DNA from: Rutidosis leptorrhynchoides
Taxonomy: Eukaryota > Streptophyta > Magnoliopsida > Asterales > Asteraceae
Direction of reading: 5' to 3'
Assembly: GCF_046630445.1 (NCBI RefSeq)
Contig: NC_092333.1
Location: 707,883,001-707,947,000, forward strand
Length of the DNA stretch: 64,000 bases
The notes beneath the pieces are model-generated. The model did not search any database. It was given only the letters and a program-made list of their open reading frames with translations, and was not told the DNA's origin. The translations under genes were made by a program, and so were the position numbers. Positions 37,301 to 49,838 of this stretch are shown piece by piece; the stretch's first letter is position 1; the number at the start of each line of letters is the position of its first letter.

Positions 37301-37551
37301 TTCTGAAGAATCAAATCTTATTTAGATTATGAAGATTTTCTATTCCTTAAATTCCGAAAATCAATCGTAACTACGTCAAAAGTTAAGATGAATCTCTATT
37401 CTTTCATTTCACTCTATTACGATAACTTCTCTCATACACTTCGAGTAATTGGATTGTTTTATCCATATTATTCAACGGTGATAAAAATTCTATTTATCAA
37501 CACATATTCGTCATGAAAACATTTTTATTGTTAGCCATGACGACCTCACTC
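34350..37551 (+). other. Element D interior without a recognisable gene, with an internal duplication
   Basis: AT-rich. Two related blocks (about 34497-35011 and 35208-35497, roughly 710 bp apart) share, in order, an AATAAATGATGAAGTA-like phrase, TGATTATGTAATCT, ATTAACTCATT and a TACTCGG segment. The second block ends in a PPT-like motif inside a 13-bp inverted repeat (35414-35477). Past it only small chance frames were seen. No pol motif was found. Confidence 0.65.
35414..35477 (+). other. Internal priming-like motif inside a 13-bp inverted repeat (element D)
   Basis: TATTAATTGTGAA (35414-35426) and its exact complement (35465-35477) enclose CTTTAACGGGTAGGTA (35429-35444), the same words that stand next to the 3' LTR at 37571-37587. 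E has the same arrangement at 47881-47944, and C a weaker one at 13328-13394. Confidence 0.6.
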
Positions 37552-37587
37552 AAATTTCGGGACGAAATTTCTTTAACGGGGAGGTAC
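37552..37587 (+). other. Element D polypurine-type priming motif and stem
   Basis: AAATTTCGGGACGAAATTT stem (37552-37570) followed by CTTTAACGGGGAGGTAC, directly before the 3' LTR at 37588. Confidence 0.75.
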
Positions 37588-38436
37588 TGTGATGACCTGG
37601 AAATTTTTGACCAAATTTAAACTTAATCTTTAATGTTTCCGACACGATAAGCAAAGTCTATGAAGTTGAATCTCAAAATTTTGAACTATTCAATTACCCT
37701 TCGATTGTTTTCAATGATTCGCAAACCATTATATGTAAATAGATACATATATATACTATAACTTGAAAACGTAACAACATTTTAATTGTTTAATACCGTA
37801 CATTAAACTTATTGGTTTAAATATTTATTTGAATATATATGATAAGTTGGAATATTAATTGTATGAATAAATTGTGACGTATATTTAAAATGTGTTTATG
37901 AATGTTGAAAATATATATTAACTTGGTCATAAAACGATTTGTTATTATATATCAACAAATAGCGAGACAATGATTTATAGAAGTAAATGACCAAAACACT
38001 CGAAAGTTTAAGATACACTTTAAATGATATAGTTTATTGATAATTTAAGACTATATTTTGACAAAGGTACGAGTCACAAAATGTAAATTGCAAGTTTTCT
38101 AAGCGTACGAAAATGCGTTCGAGAAACCGGAACCGGGACATAAGTCGAGTGACAACGTACGAGTCATCGGAACGAAAATTACAAGTCAACTATGCATGTG
38201 AATTTAATATAATATATAATTAATTATATAAATTAATTATATTATATATATTATATAAAATTATGTCGACAAACAAAAAGTTAAAAGTTTGTGAGCTGGA
38301 TCAGAGGGCCATGCGATCGCATGGCCTTGAAGCACAAATCCCATGCGATCGCATGGGGTACTTTTTCAGAAAAGGTTCTATAAATTGCTCAGTTTTCACA
38401 CTTCTTTCTCTAAATTATATATTACTCCGTATTTAT

Positions 38437-38493
<57 letters not shown>

Positions 38494-40281
38494 GATTAAT
38501 ATTATTATTAATCTTATTATTATTAATATTATTAATTAGTATTATACATAAAATACTACGACGAGGTTATGAGCGTGCCACTTTCAAAAATGGGTTTTTG
38601 AGCGGGATAAAGTTAAGGAAATTATGGGTTATAGCTATGGAGGTTATGGGTAATGTTCATGGGTATTATTTACAAGTCAAACCTACTGTTATCATCTATG
38701 TTGCGTCTACGTACTTTTCTGCAATATTGAATCACAATATTGATACGTAAGCATTTATATTTTATCTTTTATACATTAATTGTGTATCCATGTCTAGTGC
38801 TCGAGTATATATATTTATACATGTTTGTATGCTAAATTTCGTCGTTAAACAGTTTATAATGAATCACGAATTAAATACATATATTACTGGTAAAAGGTAT
38901 ATGATATACATGTTTTCGGAAAGCTGGCGAAAAATCAATAACTTTTCATTTAGACACCGAATAGTTTCGATGAACGGATTAAAAGATATGATCAACTGAA
39001 TTATGATTGACGTTAATTGAAATTGCTTCTGAATCTGCAATTAAGATTTAAACAACTTGTTTACGAGATTGATAAAGTGAACTTTTAAATATTACCAACC
39101 GAGTAAATGACTCCTTATATAAGGTATGTCTCGTTTTGTTGAACTATTGTCAAAATTGACTTTTTGAAACGACTTTGGATAACTTTTGTATGTCAATCTC
39201 GAGCATTAGGATTATGATACACTATGACCTGACCTAGCTTGATAGACATTTATTGACCAACATATGTTCTCTAGGTTGAGATCTACGGTTATTTGGTAAT
39301 CCGAGTTTCAGTCACATTTTGGTGAACGACTTTATATGCTGCTAAGGTGAGTTTCATATGATCCCTTTTACTCTCTACATTTTTGGGCTGAGAATACATG
39401 CAAATGCTTTATAAACTGATTTACAATATTTATATGCGTGAGTTTCATTTGCTCCCTTTTTAATTGCTTTTGCAATCTATATTTTTGGGCTGAGAATACA
39501 TGCAATTTATTTTAAAACGCAATGGATACAAGTACATACTAAATTCTACACTGAGTTTGAACCGAAAATCCCTTAGCTTTGGTAACTAGTAGCTGCCAGT
39601 ACATAGGATATGGACTGGTGGGCGCGAATAACAGTATATGGATCCATAGGGCTTGACATCCCCGTCCGAGCTAGAGCGCTAGCCTTTTAACGGACGTGTG
39701 TTATTTGAGTTTAGGACACGTTGGTTTGCGTGTATTAAAACGAATGGGGTATTTATCATTATAACGTTAAAGCTTAGTTACCAGGGTGCTCTGTTATGTA
39801 GAATCTATTGATAAACGTTTCTGGATGAAACAACTGAAATCTTGTGATCCACCTTTATATACAGATTATGCGAAACACTAAAACTATGAACTCACCAACC
39901 TTTGTGTTGACACTTGTTAGCATATTTATTCTCAGGTTCCCTAGAAGTCTTCCGCTGTTTGCGTATATGATAGACAGGCTATGTGCATGGAGTCTTACAT
40001 GGCATATTTTTCAAGAAAATGTTGCATTCACCAAATCATCACCATGTATCTTATTTTGACTGCATTGTCAACGAAAGTACTGTTGTAAACTATTATTTAC
40101 GATGATTGTCTATATGTAGAAATCATCAGATGTCGAAAACCTTTGATTTAAATATTCATATATGGTTTGCCTTTTCAAAAGAATGCAATGTTTATAAAAC
40201 GTATCATATAGAGGTCAAATACCTCGCAATGAAATCGATGAATGACATGTTCGTCCATATAGATTTGGAGCGATCGTCACA
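37588..40281 (+). repeat. Element D 3' LTR
   Basis: 2694 bp, a near-duplicate of 30827-33519. The palindrome pair is at 38307-38326 and 38340-38357 and the (ATT)n run at about 38439-38491. It ends GATCGTCACA, followed by the target duplication AGTTG. Confidence 0.92.
38307..38357. promoter_or_regulatory. Paired CATGCGATCGCATG palindromes (D, 3' LTR)
   Basis: Perfect 20-bp (38307-38326) and 18-bp (38340-38357) palindromes with the same core and spacing as in the 5' LTR, upstream of the same TATA-like sequence. Confidence 0.65.
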
Positions 40282-40286
40282 AGTTG

Positions 40287-40619
40287 ACTTTTGTTGACTT
40301 TCTAATTAAGGAAACTTTCCTAAGTTATAAACTTTCCAAAAATAGAAACTTTCCAAAAATAGAAACTTTTCAAAAATAGCAACTTTTCAAAAATAGAAAC
40401 TTTTCAAAAATGGAAACCTGCTAAAAATAGAATCTTTCTAAAAATAGAAAGTACGTGTTATATGCTGTCCTGATCATACCGAAACATACTGAGTGTTGTT
40501 CTATGTTTACTTGCAACAAGTACTATAGCTATCATACTAAGACTTGACCTAAGTTAGTTATTTATATCGACCTGCTTTATTTATAGGTCGGCGTTGTGAT
40601 CATTCTTGATCACTTACTT
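40287..40619 (+). repeat. Solo LTR F, second piece, with a 17-bp minisatellite
   Basis: It lies between the duplications of D and G. At about 40326-40450 there are roughly seven units of AAACTTTTCAAAAATAG with small variations. The rest is unremarkable LTR sequence. Confidence 0.8.
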
Positions 40620-41911
40620 CATTTTATAACGACCCGTCCTAATCCATCTGGACAAATACATTACATTTGGTTACATCGCGAGGTACTTGACCTCTATATG
40701 ATACATTTTACAAACATTGCATTAGTTTTTAAAAGACAAGCTTTCATTTCAATGAAAGTTGACGGCATGCATACCATTTCATAATACATCCAACTATAAA
40801 TGACTTAATAATAATCTTGATGAACTCGACGACTCGAATGCAACGTCTTTTGAAATATGTCATGAATGACTCCAAGTAATATCTCTAATATGAGCAAATG
40901 CACAGCGGAAGATTTCTTTAATACCTGAGAATAAACATGCTTTAAAGTGTCAACCAAAAAGGTTGGTGAGTTCATTAGTTTATCATAAATAATCATTTCA
41001 TAATTTTAATAGACCACAAGATTTCATATTTCCAATTCTCATAAACATACGTCCCATGCATAGAGACAAAAATCATTCATATGGATTGAACACCTGGTAA
41101 CCGACATTAACAAAATGCATATAGAATATCCTCATCATTCTGGGATACCCATCGGACATGATAATTTCGAAGTACTAAAGCATTCCAAATTCCAGAATGG
41201 GGCTTGTTGAGCCCGATAGATCTATCTTTAGGATTCACGTCAATTTGGGGGTCTGTTCCCAAATTCTTAGGCTACCAAGCTAAAAAGGGGCATATTCGGC
41301 TTCAATCCATTCAACCATATAATGTATTTTCAATTACTTGTGTCTATTTCGTAAAACAGTTATAAAAATAGCGCATGTATTCTCAGTCCCAAAAATATAT
41401 ATTGCAAAAGCATTTAAAAAGGGAGCAAATGAAACTCACAATACTGTATTTTGTAGTAAAAATACATATGACGGCATTGAACAATGCAGAGTTGGCCTTG
41501 GATTCACGAACCTATATCATTTGTATATATTAAAATATATAATAACAACTAACAAGTTTATATATTAATAATTTACATATCGTATTACTAAATAAGTTAT
41601 ATTTATCCTATATGCTTTAAGTAGTTAATACTTATTTATATAATACATTTATTAATATAGTAAATACTTATTAGAGTAATTTAATAATATGATATTTATC
41701 ATTTATCATAATATATTAAAAATAGAAATTTATCTCAAGGTTTATATGTGATAAGAATATATATATATATATTAATTAATATATTTATATATAGCTTACT
41801 AAATGTCGTTTTATTAGTAAAAATCTAGTAATATGTAATATTAATATATTTGTAATGTATTTTGTAAAATAATATTTATTTGTAATAATAATAATATTGA
41901 TAATAATACTG

Positions 41912-41942
<31 letters not shown>

Positions 41943-42248
41943 AAATAATAGTGATAATAAAAATGATACTTTTGAAAATGATAATTTTAATAGGAATGAT
42001 AATAATAATATTAGTTTGTGTTATTTTCGTAGGAACAATAATAATAATAATCATATTCGTAATAATAATAATAATCATACTTTGTACTAATAACAGTATT
42101 ACTTTTAGTTCATAACGATATTACTTAATAATAGCTAAAATGATAATAATAAAAATCATGTTATAACAATAACAATAATTAATAATGATCATAATTCTTT
42201 ATATTAGTAATAATAGTGATACTAACAATTATATTACTAATAATAATA

Positions 42249-42389
<141 letters not shown>

Positions 42390-42521
42390 GATATAATACT
42401 CATATTTATGATAATAAATATAATAATATTTATGATACTTATAATAATAATTATAACACTAATATTAACAATAACAACATTAATCATGATAATAACAATA
42501 ATAATAGTATTAGTACTAATA

Positions 42522-42528
42522 ATAATAA

Positions 42529-42604
<76 letters not shown>

Positions 42605-42715
42605 GTGAGTAACTACCTCATAAAGCCCTTTTCAAAAAAAAAAGTTGGATGCTGTGAGATTCGAACCCAAGACCCCTCGTAAACCCGCTAACACTCAAGA
42701 CCATGGAACCATTTC
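42522..42715 (-). repeat. SINE-like tRNA-related module with (ATT)n tail inside solo LTR G
   Basis: On the minus strand, an A-box-like TGGTCTTGAGTG (42692-42703) is followed by the B-box-like GGGTTCGAATCTC (42656-42668), a short body with a T-rich run, and about 80 bp of ATT repeats (42522-42602). It has the same plan and LTR position as the module in element C, but the head sequence differs. Confidence 0.55.
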
Positions 42716-43177
42716 TATTTTTCTGAGTATATACTCCCTTAAATAAATATAAACCGTATACTAGCTGTTTCTATTCCTCTTCTTCTTCAATCAAGATTAA
42801 ACGACCAAGGAATCAAGATTAAACAATTATAACGAATAAGGATTTCGGTTACTCCCCAAAATCATACATAATCCATATGTGTTTGTAAAAAAAAAATTAA
42901 ATAAGAAAAAATATATATACAGGTACCTGCTGTACCGACGGGTTTTTAATATTTTTTTTTATTGATTTCGAGATTAAGGCCATTTTGGACAATTGGTACA
43001 ACACAGATTGTGTTGCAATTGATTCCTGAAAACTTTACGAACCATTAATTTCATCAAAAAAGATACCTAGGACTTTAATTTGAACTTAGAACACACATTT
43101 GACTTTTTGTTTTATAAACTTTGACTTCGAAATTCTCACTCGTTTCTTTGAATTAGCTTCTGTAACTTTGAAGAAAG

Positions 43178-44881
43178 TGTGACGATCGCTCCAAATCCAT
43201 ATGGACGAACACGTCATTCATCGATTTCATTGCGAGGTATTTGACCTCTATATGATACGTTTGTAAACATTGCATTCTTTTGAAAAGGCACACCATAAAT
43301 GAATATTTAAATCAAAGATTTTCGACATCTGATGATTTCTACATATAGACAATCACCGTAATATAATAGTTTACAATGATACTTCCGTTGACAATGCAGT
43401 CAAAATAAGATACTTGGTGATGATTTGGTGAATGCAACGTTTCCTTGAAAAATATGTCATGTAAGACTCCAGACACATAGCTTGTCTAACATATAAGCAA
43501 ACAGCGGAAGACTTCTAGGAACCTGAGAATAAACATGCTAACAAGTGTCAACACAAAGGTTGGTGAGTTCATAGTTTTAGTGTTTCGCATAATTTGTATA
43601 TAAAAGTGGATCACAAGATTTCAGTTGTTTCATCCAGAAACGTTTATCAAAATATTCTACGAAATTGAGCACCCTGGTAACTAAACTTAATGTATATATA
43701 ATTTGTACCCTTTGTATAATCATCTTAATAATACACGCAAACCAACGTGTACGCTTCTCAAATAGCATACGTTCGTTAAAAGGCTAGTGCTCTAGATCGG
43801 ACGGGGATATCAAGCCCTATGGATCCATATACTACTACTCGCGCCCACCAGTTCTTATAACTGGCAGTTAACAGTTACCAAAGCTAAGGGATTTTCGGTT
43901 CAAACTCAGTGTAGAATTTAGTATGTACTTGTATCCATTGCGTTTAAAATAAAGTGCATGTATTCTCAGCCCAAAAATATATATTGCAAAAGCAATTAAA
44001 AAGGGATCAATGAAACTCACCTTAGCAGCATATAAAGTCGTTCACCACAATGTGACTGAAACTCAGATTACCAAATAACCGTAGATCTCAACCTAGAGAA
44101 CATATGTTGGTCAATAAATGTCTATCAAGCTAGGTCAGGTCATAGTGTATCATAATCCTAATGCTCGAGATTGACATACAAAAGTTATCCAAAGTCGTTT
44201 TAAAAAGTCAATTTTGACAATAGTTCAACAAAACGAGACATACCTTATATAAGGAGTCATTTACTCGGTTGGTAATATTTAAAAGTTCACTTTATCAATC
44301 TCGTAAACAAGTTGTTTAAATCTTAATTGCAGATTCAAACGCAATTTCAATTAACGTCAATCATAATTCAGTTGATCATATCTTTTAATCCGTTCATCGA
44401 AACTATTCGGTGTCTAAATGAAAAGTTATTGATTTTTCGCCAGCTTTCCGAAAACATGTATATCATATACCTTTTACCAGTAATATATGTATTTAATTCA
44501 TGATTCATTATAAACTGTTTAACGACGAAATTTAGCGTACAAACATGTATAAATATATATACTCGAGCACTAGACATGGATACACAATTAATGTATAAAA
44601 GATAAAATATAAATGCTTACGTATCAATATTGTGATTCAATATTGCAGAAAAGTACGTAGACACAACATAGATGATAACAGTAGGTTTGACTTGTAAATA
44701 ATACCCATGAACATTACCCATAACCTCCATAGCTATAACCCATAATTTCCTTAACTTTATCCCGCTCAAAAACCCATTTTTGAAAGTGACACGCTCATAA
44801 CCTCGTCGTAGTATTTTATGTATAATACTAATTAATAATATTAATAATAATAAGATTAATAATAATATTAATCTTAATAAC

Positions 44882-44921
<40 letters not shown>

Positions 44922-45770
44922 ATAAATACGGAGTAATATATAATTTAGAGAAAGAAGTGTGAAAACTGAGCAATTTATAGAACCTTTTCTGAAAAAGTAC
45001 CCCATGCGATCGCATGGGATTTGTGCTTCAAGGCCATACGATCGCATGGCCCTCTGATCCAGCTCACAAACTTTTAACTTTTTGTTTGTCGACATAATTT
45101 TATATAATATATATAATATATTTAATTTATATAATTAATTATATATTATATTAAATTCACATGCATAGTTGACTTGTAATTTTCGTTCCGATGACTCGTA
45201 CGTTGTCACTCGACTTATGTCCCGGTTCCGGTTTCTCGAACGCATTTTCGTACGCTTAGAAAACTCGCAATTTACGTTTTGTGACTCGTACCTTTGTCAA
45301 AATATAGTCTTAAATTATCAATAAACTATATCATTTAAAGTGTATCTTAAACTTTCGAGTGTTTTGGTCATTTACTTCTATAAATCATTGTCTCGCTATT
45401 TGTTGATATATAATAACAAATCGTTTTATGACCAAGTTAATATATATTTTCAACATTCATAAACACGTTTTAAATATACGTCGCAATTTATTCATACAAT
45501 TAATATTCCAACTTATCATATATATTCAAATAAATATTTAAACCAATAAGTTTAATGTACGGTATTAAACAATTAAAATATTGTTACGTTTTCAAGTTAT
45601 AGTATATATATGTATCTATTTACATATAATGGTTTGCGAATCATTGAAAACAATCGAAGGGTAATTGAATAGTTCAAAATTTTGAGATTCAACTTCATAG
45701 ACTTTGCTTATCGTGTCGGAAACATTAAAGATTAAGTTTAAATTTGGTCAAAAATTTCCGGGTCATCACA
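43178..45770 (-). repeat. Element E 3' LTR (left copy)
   Basis: 2593 bp. In plus-strand reading it begins TGTGACGATCGCTCC and ends GGGTCATCACA. The palindrome-type pair is at about 45001-45057 and an (AAT)n run at about 44875-44916. Confidence 0.9.
45001..45057. promoter_or_regulatory. Paired CATGCGATCGCATG-type palindromes (E, left LTR)
   Basis: Inverted counterpart of the pair in D. CCCATGCGATCGCATGGG is at 45001-45018, with the second, slightly diverged site near 45034-45053. The TATA-like sequence follows in the element's direction at about 44970. Confidence 0.6.
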
Positions 45771-45808
45771 GTACCTCCCCGTTAAAGAAATTTCGTCTCG
45801 AAATTTGA
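45771..45808 (-). other. Element E polypurine-type priming motif and stem
   Basis: The minus strand reads CTTTAACGGGGAGGTAC against the LTR, preceded by the AAATTTCG/CGAAATTT stem (45788-45806). Confidence 0.72.
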
Positions 45809-48800
45809 GTGAGGTCGTCATGGCTAACAATAAAAATGTTTTTATGACGAATATGTGTTGATAAATAGAATTTTTATCACCGTTGAATAATATGGATAAA
45901 ATAATCCAATTACTCAAAGTGTATGAGAGAAGTTATCGTAATAGAGTGAAATGAAAGAATAGAGATTCGTCTTAACTTTTGACGTAGTTACGATTGATTT
46001 CCGGAATTTAAGGAATAGAAAACATTCATAATCTAAATAAGATTTGATTCTTCGAAATTTGCGAAAATTAGGATTTTCTTTGATTAAATGCGTATCTGCC
46101 TCGATTGCTATGTCTGATATTTCGCTATAAATTAACCTCTTCCGTTTCATTTATTTTCAACACTCCTATAATCTTCTTTCTTATTTCATACATCCCAATA
46201 GATTGTGAAAATGCTTAATCCAGTTCTGATTCTTGATATTTTCCTGGCTATCGTATCCTTCATTCTTCTTTTTCATCTGCCACCAGAGGAAGTTATTTTC
46301 TTCTACTATTACCTTGGGGTTATAGTGTTTTTCATTCTCCCGTGTCTTTATGTTGCTATACGCATTGATATACACGGTTTGTAATTTCGGGGTTGTTATC
46401 GGGCTTTATATTCTCTATTATATTTCGGAGCTTCATGCTTTCGTTTTCTCTTCCCGACCTTAAGTCAAGCGGATAATGGTCCAGAATTCGTAGGTATGAA
46501 GTTTCAGATGAACATAACTAATGTTCTAAGAAAGAAATGGTAATAGCACAATCTGACTTGTCAAATTACCAGAATACCTCAAAAAAGACCGAATCATTAA
46601 GAAAATATTTTCTTGATATTTTTAGAAATTATATAGAATGAAAGAGTTATGTAACATGGTTCATGATGAGGGTATGATCTGTGAACCTTTATCACGTTCC
46701 ATTAGAAACTCAGCATGACTTACTGTAATATAATCACGTTGATCAAGTGTCATTATATTATACTAACTCATGCTTCAATTCCTAACATTACTTCAAAACA
46801 TTTATATTTTAAACTTGAAAGTTTCAGAATTTAGAAACTAAAATAGTTTCTTTTATGGTGTAACACAGATATCGTAAGGAGAAAATTGATTTTCGATAAG
46901 AATGATTATGGAATTATCTCTAGAAATATGGAGGATATTTATAATGAAAGATACGATGATATCTTAGAATTTCTAATATCAGAGGATGATGAAGAATATT
47001 GTCCGCAAGGGTTTAGATTCGGAAGCAAGGTATTCATTAATGGCTTCAGCAGATACTGAATCATTTGGATTCTTTGAAGACAGGTTTCGTCCTTGGGATT
47101 TATCCACAGCCTCTTTCATACTTTGCTCAATCCGTTTTCCAGTTCCAAACTTTCTCTTTTTCTGAGCTTTGCCAGCACACTATCCTTTATCATCAAACTT
47201 TTTACTGTTAAGGTCGTTTACAGTTTTTGCTGCTTCATCAGCATTTTTCAAGATTTCAAAAACTAGTTCGTAGTTTAAGGTGTTTTTCAGAAACTTCACA
47301 TTCGGAGTAAATAAGTCTAGGAGATAGACATTATATGTTTATATATAACTGTTGGCGTAGAATTGCTGCGAAATTCGAAATACTGATTGCTAATTCCCGG
47401 TAGTTGGTATGGCAATTATCGTTAGAAGATGTAGATGAGTACATGATAGGGTTTCAATGAGTATAAGGATTTTTCGGAAGGTCAAGGATCAATGAAGTTG
47501 TTGGTAAATTTACTGCTAATGTGGTGGGACATGAAAGGTTCCCTTGTAACAAGAACGTATATGTCAAGGTTACAATAAAGTTAATCTGAAAAGTCGAAGT
47601 TGACTGGTTGGAAGTGTGATGAAAATTGATATCTTGAAAAGAATTTCAAGATTATTTTCGGTATTAACAACATTAAAGGATCTTGCACAGTTTTGAAGTC
47701 AAAGTATAGCTTTGAAAGATGTAGAGATCTAAGAATGATGTCACCGATTCAGAGTTATGACTTGGATTCTGATCCGTCAATATCAGAATATGTAATTGAA
47801 TTTATATGAAAACGATTGTATATCGTTATGAGCATTGTTAATAATTTTTGAATCAAAGTTGAAGAATGTACAGTGTAACATATTAATTGTGAACTTATAT
47901 ATTTCCCGAGTATTACCTACCCGTTAAAGATTTCACAATTAATACTTTGTACAAAAGAACTTTTATTACCGTCCTTATGAAAATATATGTATGTATATTT
48001 TCTTCAGATGTAATACAGAGTTAATGAATTAATATCATATTAAGCTCATTTGATTTTCGGCTTGACTTAGAAATGATTAATCTCTAAAACATTAAAGATT
48101 ACATAATCTTTTCGGAGTATTTCGCTAATGTAATCGATACTTCATTATTTATTCTTATTTTTCGGTGAAGGATGTTGATGCTTGTGGAATCTTTGTGAAC
48201 CTTACAAGGCACAGATGATGTTTTCTGGAAAGTTTCGAGTACATCAAAAATGAAAATGTAAAATCAATTATGTAATTGAATAATACACTTGGTTTATTAT
48301 GAAATGGAATTCATTAAGTTGAAACAGATATTGTAGTTAACGAAGGTTAAGTTGTTAACGAAGGATGTACATCATAGCATATTAATAATATGAATTTAAC
48401 CGAGTAATATTTACCCTTTTTCAATTCATACAGAATTGCTTAGTACGAAAAGATTTACGATGGTTTTAAAATTTATATATATAAGATATACATATAAATT
48501 CTTCAGAGGGAATGAGTTAATATTTCATAACTCGTTGATACAAATATACGCATTGTTGACTTGTAATAATATCCACGGTGCCTTCTTGAACTGGCGGAGC
48601 TTGTGATGTTAGAGGTGCTGATGATTCTAATGATGTTGACAGCACTAACTGTGCTGGTGAGGCTAAGGGTACTATTGATACTGTTGGTAAAACAAGTCTA
48701 GCTTGTACCTTACGCATCATTCTTGTCAGGGTTTCTATTCTTCCTTCTATTTATCTGATTTACGGTTAGAACTGGGATAAATAATCTCTAAGATTTTAGA

Positions 48801-49008
48801 GATTACATAATCACCGTAGAATATTTCTTCGATGAAGTTATGAATCAGTACTTCATCATTTATTGTTGTTGGCACTCCTTGGTATCTACGGTGCGTATGA
48901 TGTTGATATCTGAAGTACAGTTTTTAGATGTGATATTGAGGTGTGGGATGCGGATGTGGTTGTTGATGGTGGTAATGGTACTGTTGTTGTTGATGATGGT
49001 GGTACTGG
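45809..49008 (-). other. Element E interior without a recognisable gene
   Basis: Parallel to 34350-37551 of element D in opposite orientation, including the two related blocks and the PPT-like motif inside a 13-bp inverted repeat (47881-47944). Near 47600-47650 the plus strand holds the counterpart of the antisense zinc-knuckle-like relic of element C. No pol motif was seen. Confidence 0.65.
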
Positions 49009-49455
49009 TTATGCTGCTGGTGCTGCTGCTGGTGTTTGTAACCTTCGCACCATATTCTCCAAAGCCACTACCCGAGCGCGAAGCTCGTTGACTTCTTCTA
49101 TTATACCAGGATGATCGGTGGTTCGGACGAGCGGACGAATAAGATTTAGAATGTGAGATAGTATATAATCATGACTAGATACTCTGGAAATGAGAGAGAA
49201 AATGGTATTACGGACAGGTTCTCCGGTAAGTGCTTCAGGTTCTTCGCCAAGAGGGCAATGTGGTGGATGGAAGGGATCACCTTCTTCTTGTCTCCAATAA
49301 CTAAGTAAGCTACGAACCCGTCCCCAATTCATCCAGAATAGATGATGGCTAATTGGTTGATCCATTCCGGTTACACTGTCTTCGGAGTTCATGTGAATAT
49401 CCATATCGGAATAGCTGTCGGAATTTAAGGAATTTGAACTAGATACGGGATCCAT
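49009..49455 (-). CDS. Element E leader ORF, 148 residues, near-identical to that of D
   Basis: The frame has the same length, start and end as element D's and differs at four residues, all in the aromatic middle or the LTGEPVRNT motif. The C-terminal heptad helix (EVNELRARVVALENMV) and Ala/Pro tail are kept. It begins 370 bp past the primer site. Over the short time since D and E diverged the changes do not look strongly constrained. The stronger sign of selection is the motif shared with the more distant element C. Unrecognised family; role unknown. Confidence 0.65.
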   Translation of the reverse strand: MDPVSSSNSLNSDSYSDMDIHMNSEDSVTGMDQPISHHLFWMNWGRVRSLLSYWRQEEGDPFHPPHCPLGEEPEALTGEPVRNTIFSLISRVSSHDYILSHILNLIRPLVRTTDHPGIIEEVNELRARVVALENMVRRLQTPAAAPAA

Positions 49456-49824
49456 CTTGTATAATTAGGGAGATGATTTTTGATATGAATTAGATTATAG
49501 AATTTAGTTTGGTATTCTTCAATACATAATTTACATATGTATATATAATACCAAATTCCATAAATCACGGAGAAATTTTCGGAAGATGTTAGGAAAAGTT
49601 TACAGTAACAGATATGCTAAGATATGAATTTTGTCTATACACTATTCATGCAATCAATGCAGTAAAACGTGTCTAGACTAGGAATGATAAGCATGTAATT
49701 TTCGACAAGAAATGATAAGCAAAACTTTTGACATGCACACATGGTCGAAGTCCAGACTTACTAATGCATCCTAACAACTATCAGTTAGATACACTCATGC
49801 AAAACCTGGTTAGCTAGGACCAAC

Positions 49825-49836
49825 GCTCTAATACCA
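49825..49836 (-). other. Element E primer binding site (initiator tRNA-Met type)
   Basis: On the minus strand it lies two bases from the right LTR (49839) and matches the tRNA-Met type site of D and C closely. Confidence 0.85.
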
Positions 49837-49838
49837 AC

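Larger units (their letters stand above)
30827..40281 (+). mobile_element. Element D: non-autonomous LARD-type LTR retroelement, complete
   Basis: LTRs lie at 30827-33519 and 37588-40281. The primer site is at 33522-33533 and the priming motif at 37552-37587. The exact target duplication AGTTG lies at 30822-30826 and 40282-40286, within solo LTR F. The 4.1-kb interior has no pol; it carries one 148-residue leader frame (33903-34349). The LTRs differ by about 19 substitutions over 2.69 kb by eye (about 0.7%), or about a quarter million years at 1.3e-8 per site per year. This is the youngest datable insertion here. Element E (43178-52450) is the same family in the opposite orientation. Confidence 0.92.

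Noticed and set aside
42656-42703. A functional nuclear tRNA gene in the G LTR
   Set aside because: A- and B-box-like segments are present, but I could not draw a complete cloverleaf with an acceptor stem; SINE-like is the better description.
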